From contig SDWK01001008.1 of the NCBI GenBank assembly GCA_004195335.1, forward strand, positions 1 through 12,738: 12,738 bases of DNA, read 5' to 3'. The notes beneath the pieces are model-generated. The model was given only the letters and a program-made list of their open reading frames with translations, made no database searches and was not told the origin of the DNA. Positions 1-4,417 of this stretch are shown here, piece after piece (within the stretch, counting starts at the first letter, position 1; each line of letters begins with the position of its first letter). The translations under genes and the position numbers were made by a program. Source of the DNA: Shewanella sp. GTDB taxonomy: Bacteria > Pseudomonadota > Gammaproteobacteria > Enterobacterales > Shewanellaceae.

Positions 1-555
1 TTCATTCTTCCAATCGAAGATGTTTTCTCAATTGCCGGCCGTGGTACAGTTGTAACTGGTCGTGTAGAACGCGGAATCATCAAAATTGGTGAAGAAGTAG
101 AAATCGTTGGTATCCGTGATACTACTAAGACGACTTGTACTGGTGTTGAAATGTTCCGTAAGCTGCTTGACGAAGGTCGTGCTGGCGAAAACTGTGGTGT
201 ACTACTTCGTGGTACTAAGCGTGATGACGTTGAGCGTGGACAAGTACTAGCTAAGCCTGGTTCAATCACTCCTCACACAACTTTCCAGTCAGAAATCTAC
301 GTTCTGTCGAAAGAAGAAGGTGGACGTCACACTCCATTCTTCAAAGGCTATCGTCCACAGTTCTACTTCCGTACAACGGACGTAACTGGTACTATCGAAT
401 TGCCAGAAGGCGTTGAGATGGTAATGCCTGGTGATAACGTACAGATGACAGTGACTTTGATCTGCCCAATCGCGATGGATGAAGGTTTACGCTTCGCTAT
501 CCGTGAAGGTGGTCGTACAGTTGGTGCTGGTGTTGTAGCTAAGATCATCGCTTAA
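1..555 (+). CDS. tuf: Elongation factor Tu, C-terminal 184 residues (5' end outside window)
   Basis: EF-Tu is the GTPase that delivers aminoacyl-tRNA to the ribosomal A site. The reading frame is open from base 1 and ends at a TAA (553-555). The visible part starts at [10 protein letters not shown], about residue 211 of a family protein of about 394, so the GTP-binding domain 1 lies outside the window and only most of domain 2 (beta barrel) and domain 3 are present. Conserved stretches include [32 protein letters not shown] and the C-terminus [15 protein letters not shown]. Compared with E. coli (from memory), Cys replaces Val in [10 protein letters not shown] and Cys replaces His in [10 protein letters not shown] associate both with Shewanella. 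The position next to secE corresponds to tufB in E. coli, but the sequence cannot tell tufA from tufB. A strong terminator follows the stop codon, so secE is probably transcribed separately. Confidence 0.98.
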   Translation, partial: FILPIEDVFSIAGRGTVVTGRVERGIIKIGEEVEIVGIRDTTKTTCTGVEMFRKLLDEGRAGENCGVLLRGTKRDDVERGQVLAKPGSITPHTTFQSEIYVLSKEEGGRHTPFFKGYRPQFYFRTTDVTGTIELPEGVEMVMPGDNVQMTVTLICPIAMDEGLRFAIREGGRTVGAGVVAKIIA

Positions 556-580
556 TCGCGATTACTCTTGCTAAACATCC

Positions 581-606
581 AAAAGGAAGCTTCGGCTTCC
601 TTTTTT
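581..606 (+). terminator. Rho-independent terminator of tuf
   Basis: A 10-bp perfect stem, AAAAGGAAGC (581-590) paired with GCTTCCTTTT (595-604), is closed by a TTCG tetraloop (591-594). A run of six T (601-606) ends the structure. It begins 26 nt after the tuf stop codon. This is a textbook intrinsic terminator, and the A-rich 5' arm makes it potentially bidirectional, although no gene on the minus strand needs it. Confidence 0.93.
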
Positions 607-647
607 GTTTGTTTATGCGTTATGTTGATCCAAAGTCGCGAGTATTC

Positions 648-676
648 TTGCTTCGTCGCCGGAATAAGAATACAAT
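648..676 (+). promoter_or_regulatory. Predicted sigma-70 promoter for secE-nusG
   Basis: TTGCTT (648-653), a 17-bp spacer, then TACAAT (671-676). Transcription should start near 682-685, giving a leader of about 130 nt before the secE ATG. It lies downstream of the tuf terminator, as expected for an independent secE-nusG transcription unit like the one known in E. coli. The call rests on hexamer match and spacing only. Confidence 0.7.
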
Positions 677-682
677 CTATGG

Positions 683-813
683 CCGATTTTTGACCCTCTG
701 AGCTTACATTGGGCGGTTAGATTAGCAAGTTGGATTTTTATGGGTTGATGAATTTGCAGAAATTCAAACAGCCGATCACAAGCTCAGGTCTTAGTGAGTA
801 ACGGAATTAACCG
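683..813 (+). other. secE 5' leader with potential RNA fold; no tRNA gene seen
   Basis: The leader contains a long-range complementary pair, CTGAGCTT (698-705) with AAGCTCAG (780-787). This encloses a smaller 7-bp hairpin, TGAATTT (749-755) with AAATTCA (760-766) around a GCAG loop. GCCGAT occurs twice (683-688 and 771-776). I looked for a tRNA-Trp, which many gammaproteobacteria carry between tuf and secE, and found no anticodon arm, T-arm or CCA end. The fold is a hand prediction and may have no function. Confidence 0.4.
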
Positions 814-1185
814 ATGACAACAAATACTGAAAGCCAGGGTAATTCTCTGGATATTGTAAAGTGGGCCTTAGTCGTTATCTTATTGGCTGCCGCCATTGTC
901 GGCAATCAAATGTATAGCGAAGCCAGTGTGTTGGTTCGTGCAATAGCTGTAGTAGTAGCATTTGTTATTGCAGGAACTATTGCACTTCAAACCGAGAAAG
1001 GTAAGCAAGCTCTTGCTTTTGCTCGTGAAGCACAAATTGAAGTACGTAAGGTAGTTTGGCCTACGCGTCAAGAAGCGCTTAATACGACATTTATTGTATT
1101 AGCCGCGACCGGTGTTCTTGCGTTGATCCTTTGGGGTATGGACGCAGTATTGCTGAGAATTGTCAATTTTATTACAGGCGTATAG
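814..1185 (+). CDS. secE: Preprotein translocase subunit SecE
   Basis: SecE is the small essential membrane subunit that clamps SecY in the SecYEG protein-export channel of the inner membrane. The 123-aa product is close to the 127 aa of E. coli and shows the same three-helix plan: TM1 about residues 14-32, TM2 about 38-58, TM3 about 93-115. The cytoplasmic amphipathic segment at 71-92 contains the family signature VRKVVWPTR (77-85). The ATG at 814 has only a weak GGA ribosome-binding match at 803-805. No other start with a better site is in frame nearby. The stop TAG (1183-1185) lies 9 nt before nusG, so the two genes form one transcript, as in E. coli. The call is firm. Confidence 0.97.
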   Translation: MTTNTESQGNSLDIVKWALVVILLAAAIVGNQMYSEASVLVRAIAVVVAFVIAGTIALQTEKGKQALAFAREAQIEVRKVVWPTRQEALNTTFIVLAATGVLALILWGMDAVLLRIVNFITGV

Positions 1186-1194
1186 GCACTTCGT

Positions 1195-1746
1195 ATGACT
1201 GAAGCAACTGAAACTAAAAAAAGATGGTATGTGGTCCAGGCATTTTCTGGTTATGAAGGTCGTGTGCTTAAGACACTGAATGAATATATTCAGATGCACA
1301 GCATGGAACACTACTTTGGCGAAATTCTTGTTCCTACTGAAGAAGTCGTTGAAATGAGAGCCGGTCAGCGCCGTAAGAGTGAGCGTAAATTCTTCCCTGG
1401 CTATGTATTAGTCCAGATGGACATGAATGATGAAAGTTGGCATTTGGTGAAGAGCATCCCACGTGTGATGGGCTTCATCGGCGGCACTTCCGATCGTCCA
1501 GCTCCTATCTCTGATAAAGAAGCTGATGCGATTCTTCAGCGCTTACAAGAGACTACTGAGTCTCCAACTCATCGCGTTATATTTGAGCCCGGTGAAGTTG
1601 TACGTGTTACTGATGGACCATTTGCTGACTTCAACGGCACCGTTGAAGAGGTGGATTATGAGAAGAGCCGTGTTAAGGTTTCTGTTATGATCTTCGGTCG
1701 TTCTACACCTGTAGAGCTAGACTTCGGTCAGATCGAAAAAAGCTGA
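1195..1746 (+). CDS. nusG: Transcription termination/antitermination factor NusG
   Basis: NusG binds the RNA polymerase clamp, reduces pausing, helps Rho-dependent termination and links polymerase to ribosomal protein S10. The 183-aa product matches the family length (E. coli 181). The N-terminal NGN domain spans about residues 10-117, with [13 protein letters not shown] at its start, [12 protein letters not shown] in the middle and PRVMGFIGG near its end. The C-terminal KOW domain spans about 128-180 ([21 protein letters not shown]). The start at 1195 is 9 nt after secE and has only a poor Shine-Dalgarno match (TAGG overlapping the secE stop), suggesting translation partly dependent on secE. 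The gene ends in [20 protein letters not shown] and QIEKS, typical of the family. Confidence 0.98.
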   Translation: MTEATETKKRWYVVQAFSGYEGRVLKTLNEYIQMHSMEHYFGEILVPTEEVVEMRAGQRRKSERKFFPGYVLVQMDMNDESWHLVKSIPRVMGFIGGTSDRPAPISDKEADAILQRLQETTESPTHRVIFEPGEVVRVTDGPFADFNGTVEEVDYEKSRVKVSVMIFGRSTPVELDFGQIEKS

Positions 1747-1768
1747 TTAAAATAAGCACAAAAAACAT

Positions 1769-1797
1769 TTGGACTGGGTGCGGATTTGTTGTAGAAT
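1769..1797 (+). promoter_or_regulatory. L11 operon promoter (P_L11-type)
   Basis: TTGGAC (1769-1774), a 17-bp spacer, TAGAAT (1792-1797), then the GC-rich discriminator TCGCACCC. The 20 bp upstream of the -35 are A-rich and could serve as an UP element. A GC-rich discriminator is the known mark of promoters under growth-rate and ppGpp/DksA control. The position between nusG and rplK matches the E. coli L11 promoter. Confidence 0.82.
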
Positions 1798-1806
1798 TCG
1801 CACCCA
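1775..1806 (+). repeat. Imperfect palindrome spanning the L11 promoter core
   Basis: TGGGTGCG (1775-1782) is perfectly complementary to CGCACCCA (1799-1806), and pairing continues inward through 1783-1787 with 1794-1798 (two G-T pairs), leaving a 6-nt loop at 1788-1793. The stem is 13 bp in all. Its left arm is the promoter spacer, and its right arm holds the last four bases of the -10 plus the discriminator. In RNA read through from nusG this is a stable hairpin followed by ATATTTT, which could also act as a weak terminator. Confidence 0.75.
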
Positions 1807-1814
1807 ATATTTTC

Positions 1815-1853
1815 GGGGAGCTAATTGGTATTGTGCCGATAGCGTTTGAACCC
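1815..1853 (+). promoter_or_regulatory. Predicted L1-binding translational repressor site in rplK leader
   Basis: The leader folds into a basal GGG (1816-1818) with CCC (1851-1853), then an asymmetric internal loop (A1819 against GTTTGAA, 1844-1850), then GCT (1820-1822) with AGC (1841-1843), a bulged A1823, and an apical 7-bp stem ATTGGTA/TGCCGAT (1824-1840) with a TTG loop. L1 is known to repress rplK-rplA translation by binding an asymmetric-loop motif that mimics its 23S rRNA site. The location and asymmetric loop fit; L1 binding itself is inferred. Confidence 0.7.
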
Positions 1854-1870
1854 ATACTGAGGAAATACTC

Positions 1871-2299
1871 ATGGCTAAGAAAGTTGATGGTTACATCAAA
1901 CTACAAGTAGCAGCCGGTGCTGCAAATCCGTCACCACCAGTCGGTCCAGCATTGGGTCAGAAAGGTGTTAACATCATGGAATTCTGTAAAGCATTCAATG
2001 CTCGTACTGAAAAGTTCGAGAAAGGCATGCCAATTCCTGTAGTTATCACTGTATACACTGATCGCTCTTTCACTTTTGAAACTAAGACGCCACCTGCATC
2101 TTTCCTACTGCTTAAAGCAGCGGGTCTGAAGTCTGGTTCAGGACGTCCTAACACTGATAAAGTGGGAACTATCAAGCGTAGCGCTGTTCAGGAAATTGCT
2201 GAAACTAAAGCGACTGATATGACTGGTGCTGATATTGAAGCGATGACTCGTTCAATTGAAGGTACTGCGCGTTCAATGGGTTTGGTAGTAGAGGATTAA
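1871..2299 (+). CDS. rplK: 50S ribosomal protein L11 (uL11)
   Basis: L11 forms the base of the GTPase-associated centre on 23S rRNA and is needed for RelA-dependent stringent signalling. The 142-aa product equals the E. coli length. The N-terminal domain (about 1-70) has the proline-rich [20 protein letters not shown] segment that contacts factors and thiostrepton-type drugs. The C-terminal rRNA-binding domain (about 75-142) ends in the conserved [20 protein letters not shown] run followed by MGLVVED. The residues methylated by PrmA in E. coli (N-terminal Ala and the lysines at encoded positions 4 and 40) are all present. The start is supported by the GAGGA ribosome site at 1859-1863. It is first in the two-gene L11 operon, under the predicted promoter and L1 site upstream. 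Confidence 0.98.
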   Translation: MAKKVDGYIKLQVAAGAANPSPPVGPALGQKGVNIMEFCKAFNARTEKFEKGMPIPVVITVYTDRSFTFETKTPPASFLLLKAAGLKSGSGRPNTDKVGTIKRSAVQEIAETKATDMTGADIEAMTRSIEGTARSMGLVVED

Positions 2300-2303
2300 T
2301 ATA

Positions 2304-3005
2304 ATGACAAAGCTAACTAAACACGCGCGTTTAATCCGCGAAAAAGTAGAAGTAACTAAAAACTACGATATCAATGAAGCTATTGAACTTCTAAAAGAAT
2401 TAGCTACTGCTAAATTCCTTGAAAGTGTCGATGTTGCTGTAAATCTTGGTGTCGATCCACGTAAATCTGATCAGAATGTTCGTGGTGCTACTGTACTTCC
2501 GAACGGTACTGGTCGTGACGTACGTGTTGCTGTTTTCACTCAAGGTGCTAACGCTGAAGCGGCTAAAGCTGCTGGCGCTGAGCTAGTGGGTATGGATGAC
2601 TTAGCTGCACAAGTTAAAGCCGGTGAAATGAACTTCGACGTAGTGATTGCTTCTCCTGATGCAATGCGCGTTGTTGGTCAACTTGGTCAAATCTTAGGCC
2701 CACGTGGTCTAATGCCTAACCCTAAGACTGGCACTGTAACGCCTAACGTTGCTGAAGCAGTTAAGAATGCTAAAGCTGGTCAGGTTCGCTACCGTACAGA
2801 TAAGAACGGCATCATCCACACTACTATTGGTAAAGTGGATTTTGAAACTGCAAAACTTAAAGAAAACCTAGAAGCGCTAATTGCTGCGCTAGTGAAGGCT
2901 AAGCCAGCTTCAGCTAAAGGTATCTTCCTTAAGAAAATTAGCATCTCTACCACTATGGGTGCAGGTGTTGCGGTTGACCAGGCTACTCTGGCTAAAGCGT
3001 TATAA
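2304..3005 (+). CDS. rplA: 50S ribosomal protein L1 (uL1), operon repressor
   Basis: L1 builds the mobile stalk next to the ribosomal E site and, when free of rRNA, represses its own operon by binding the rplK leader. The product has 233 aa, against 234 in E. coli, and aligns along its whole length. Recognisable stretches are [20 protein letters not shown] near the N-terminus, the domain II sequence with [20 protein letters not shown], and the C-terminal [16 protein letters not shown]. Only 4 nt separate it from the rplK stop; its ribosome site GAGGA lies within the last rplK codons, so translation is probably coupled, which lets a single L1 site control both genes. The next promoter begins one base after its TAA stop. 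Confidence 0.98.
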   Translation: MTKLTKHARLIREKVEVTKNYDINEAIELLKELATAKFLESVDVAVNLGVDPRKSDQNVRGATVLPNGTGRDVRVAVFTQGANAEAAKAAGAELVGMDDLAAQVKAGEMNFDVVIASPDAMRVVGQLGQILGPRGLMPNPKTGTVTPNVAEAVKNAKAGQVRYRTDKNGIIHTTIGKVDFETAKLKENLEALIAALVKAKPASAKGIFLKKISISTTMGAGVAVDQATLAKAL

Positions 3006-3006
3006 T

Positions 3007-3035
3007 TTTACAAAGCGTGCGTATTAATCTATAAT
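3007..3035 (+). promoter_or_regulatory. L10 operon promoter (P_L10-type)
   Basis: TTTACA (3007-3012), a 17-bp spacer, consensus TATAAT (3030-3035), then a GC-rich discriminator GCGCGC. The start site should be near A3042. It is the best promoter in the window and corresponds to the main E. coli promoter for rplJL-rpoBC. The -35 begins one base after the rplA stop, so the core occupies the very start of the intergenic region. Confidence 0.88.
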
Positions 3036-3048
3036 GCGCGCACTTTGT
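3010..3048 (+). repeat. 39-bp imperfect palindrome spanning the L10 promoter core
   Basis: Bases 3010-3026 pair with 3032-3048 (17 positions: 14 Watson-Crick, two G-T at 3018/3040 and 3022/3036, one C-A mismatch at 3016/3042), leaving a 5-nt loop. The left arm covers the end of the -35 and the spacer. The right arm covers the last four bases of the -10, the discriminator and the likely start site. Transcripts from the upstream L11 promoter would contain the full hairpin; transcripts starting at L10 would not. Confidence 0.8.
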
Positions 3049-3056
3049 GGGTTGAG

Positions 3057-3250
3057 GCCTATTTTATCACCTAGTGATAAAGATTAGGCTTCCGTCCAAG
3101 ACCGTAGGTGTTAGCCTGAAGGTTAGCTTAATTTCCTACGTAGACGGTGTCGAACCCCAGAAAGATTTTTTCTACTGGATAAGCACCGTAAGTAGCTAAA
3201 CATTTAGGTGTTTAGCATGGTAATTACTAGGGAATCCCCTAGATACAATC
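3057..3250 (+). promoter_or_regulatory. L10 leader RNA: L10-L12 autoregulatory site of rplJ
   Basis: The RNA shows a chain of helices. First is GCCTA/TAGGC (3057-3061, 3085-3089) around TTTATCAC/GTGATAAA (3063-3081). Next is the main element: CCGTC/GACGG (3092-3096, 3143-3147), an asymmetric loop CAAGAC against TA, CGTAGG/CCTACG (3103-3108, 3135-3140), and an apical stem TTAGCC/GGTTAG with a TGAA loop (3111-3126). The asymmetric loop resembles the kink-turn of the E. coli L10 leader, which binds the L10(L12)4 complex to shut down rplJL translation. Two further perfect hairpins follow: GCTAAACA/TGTTTAGC (3195-3216) and CTAGGG/CCCTAG (3227-3242). The second ends 9 nt before the Shine-Dalgarno site. 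Confidence 0.82.
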
Positions 3251-3264
3251 CAGGAGTAAAGCCA

Positions 3265-3765
3265 ATGGCATTAGGACTCGAAGACAAAAAAGCGATTGTT
3301 GCTGAAGTCAACGAAGCTGCCAAAGGTGCTTTATCTGCAGTTGTAGCCGATTCACGCGGCGTAACTGTAGGTGATATGACCGGTCTGCGTAGAGCAGCTC
3401 GCGAAGCAGGAGTGTACATCAGAGTTGTACGTAACACTCTAGTTAAGCGCGCAGTTGAAGGTACTGATTTTGAGTGCCTTAATGATACGTTTACTGGTCC
3501 TACTTTAATTGCATTTTCTCATGAGCACCCAGGTGCAGCAGCGCGTCTTCTTAAAGATTTCGCAAAAGCGCATGAGAAATTTGAAATTAAAGCAGCAGCC
3601 TTTGAAGGGACATTAATCCCTGCAGCCGATATTGATCGTTTAGCGAAATTGCCAACTTACGACGAAGCACTAGCTCAGTTGATGATGACTATGAAAGAAG
3701 CATCTGCTGGCAAATTCGTACGTACTCTGGCCGCACTTCGCGATCAAAAAGAAGAAGCAGCTTAA
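3265..3765 (+). CDS. rplJ: 50S ribosomal protein L10 (uL10)
   Basis: L10 anchors the L7/L12 stalk dimers to the ribosome beside L11 and, as the L10-L12 complex, represses its own mRNA. The product has 166 aa (E. coli 165). The N-terminal rRNA-binding domain begins [20 protein letters not shown] and contains [11 protein letters not shown] and [17 protein letters not shown]. The C-terminal helix (about 135-166, [20 protein letters not shown]) is the part that carries L7/L12 dimers. The start is set by the ribosome site AGGAG at 3252-3256 and by alignment with E. coli MALNLQDK; an in-frame GTG at 3208 would add 19 residues encoded by leader hairpin sequence and is rejected. rplL follows after 45 nt. 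Confidence 0.98.
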   Translation: MALGLEDKKAIVAEVNEAAKGALSAVVADSRGVTVGDMTGLRRAAREAGVYIRVVRNTLVKRAVEGTDFECLNDTFTGPTLIAFSHEHPGAAARLLKDFAKAHEKFEIKAAAFEGTLIPAADIDRLAKLPTYDEALAQLMMTMKEASAGKFVRTLAALRDQKEEAA

Positions 3766-3810
3766 GTTTATACTTGCTGCCTAAACTCAGAACAATAGGA
3801 ATTTTTTGTT

Positions 3811-4179
3811 ATGTCTATCACTAAAGACCAAATCTTAGAAGCCTTTGCAGACATGTCTGTAATGGAAGTTGTTGAACTAATCGAAGCAATGGAAGAGAAG
3901 TTCGGCGTATCTGCTGCTGCTGCTGTTGTTGCTGGCGGCGCTGACGCTGGTGCTGCTGTTGAAGAGCAAACTGAATTTGACGTTATGATGACTTCATTCG
4001 GTGAGAACAAAGTTAAAGTAATTAAAGCACTTCGTGGCGCTACAGGTCTTGGCCTGAAAGAAGCTAAAGCTATGGCTGAATCTGCTCCAGTAGCAGTTAA
4101 AGAAGCTATCTCTAAAGAAGAAGCTGAAGCACTTAAAACTGAACTTGAAGAAGCTGGTGCTTCTGTAGAGATCAAGTAA
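3811..4179 (+). CDS. rplL: 50S ribosomal protein L7/L12 (bL12)
   Basis: L7/L12 is the multi-copy stalk protein that recruits and activates translational GTPases (EF-Tu, EF-G, IF2, RF3). The 122-aa product has the usual three parts. Residues 1-34 are the dimerisation and L10-binding domain ([27 protein letters not shown]). Residues 35-51 are an Ala/Gly/Val-rich flexible hinge. Residues 52-122 are the factor-binding domain with [20 protein letters not shown]. The ribosome site AGGA at 3797-3800 lies 10 nt before the ATG, slightly long. The protein is needed in several copies per ribosome, which fits a strong separate start and the attenuator that follows and reduces rpoBC transcription. Confidence 0.98.
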   Translation: MSITKDQILEAFADMSVMEVVELIEAMEEKFGVSAAAAVVAGGADAGAAVEEQTEFDVMMTSFGENKVKVIKALRGATGLGLKEAKAMAESAPVAVKEAISKEEAEALKTELEEAGASVEIK

Positions 4180-4197
4180 GTTATAACTTAACTTACT
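4175..4197 (+). repeat. Hairpin overlapping the rplL stop codon
   Basis: AGTAAGTTA (4175-4183) is perfectly complementary to TAACTTACT (4189-4197), a 9-bp stem with a 5-nt loop, and the rplL TAA (4177-4179) lies in the left arm. A second stem, AACCTAA/TTAGGTT (4199-4216) with a GAAA tetraloop, follows directly. There is no T run, so neither is a terminator by itself. They may protect or process the rplJL 3' end. This role is inference. Confidence 0.6.
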
Positions 4198-4218
4198 CAA
4201 CCTAAGAAATTAGGTTAG

Positions 4219-4250
4219 GGCTGGCGGTTTTTTAACCGTCGGCCTTTTTT
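4219..4250 (+). terminator. rplL-rpoB attenuator (partial intrinsic terminator)
   Basis: GGCTGGCGGTT (4219-4229) pairs with AACCGTCGGCC (4234-4244) as an 11-bp stem with two G-T pairs and a TTTT loop, followed by six T (4245-4250). Position and sequence, including the downstream GCGCTGTA, match the E. coli attenuator between rplL and rpoB, which lets only a fraction of polymerases continue into rpoBC. Because no promoter is evident before rpoB here, read-through is expected to be essential. Confidence 0.9.
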
Positions 4251-4417
4251 GCGCTGTATGCGCAGGCGATTTTTTTTTCACCGTTTATCGCCAGATTTTG
4301 CAGTCCCTAACAGAGATTACTGGTTAGGTTCTTGCCATCAACGGTGATGGGCAAACGTGCTGTTTCAATCAAATGATTGGTTCAGTCTTGGTCACATCTC
4401 GCAATCAGAGGAAACCC
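4250..4417 (+). other. rpoB leader: series of hairpins after the attenuator
   Basis: The rest of the spacer holds four more inverted repeats: TGCGC/GCGCA (4250-4264); GGCGAT/ATCGCC (4265-4292), whose loop contains most of a run of nine T; CCTAAC/GTTAGG (4306-4328); and TTGCCATCA/TGATGGGCAA (4332-4354, one bulged G). In E. coli this spacer is cut by RNase III, and a base-paired region here could serve the same end, but no site can be assigned by eye. I see no convincing promoter. The rpoB ribosome site GAGGA is at 4408-4412. Confidence 0.5.

Noticed and set aside
690..723. TTGACC with TAGATT as a second secE promoter
   Set aside because: The spacing is 22 bp, too long for sigma-70, and the TTGCTT-17-TACAAT promoter upstream is much better.
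711..735. GGGCGGTTAG followed by AGCAAGTTGG, resembling the 5' half of a tRNA
   Set aside because: No matching acceptor strand, anticodon arm, T-arm or CCA follows before secE, so a tRNA or clear tRNA remnant cannot be supported.
3001..3006. TATAAT at the rplA stop as a -10 element
   Set aside because: No acceptable -35 about 17 bp upstream in rplA; the nearby TTTACA-17-TATAAT promoter explains the region.
3208..3264. A GTG-initiated extension of rplJ
   Set aside because: It translates hairpins of the L10 leader, and the family start MALGLEDK at 3265 has a good AGGAG site.
3768..4175. A 135-codon minus-strand frame opposite rplL
   Set aside because: Ser/Ala-rich because it is complementary to the Ala/Glu/Lys-rich L7/L12 gene; no start signals or known family.
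4373..4417. A 15-codon N-terminal extension of rpoB from an in-frame ATG
   Set aside because: No ribosome site precedes 4373, the added residues are unlike the family, and MVYSYSEKK after GAGGA at 4418 is the conserved start.
4330..4417. A dedicated promoter just before rpoB
   Set aside because: TTGCCA-like matches exist but no -10 at suitable spacing; the bases belong to a hairpin, and family knowledge favours read-through of the attenuator.
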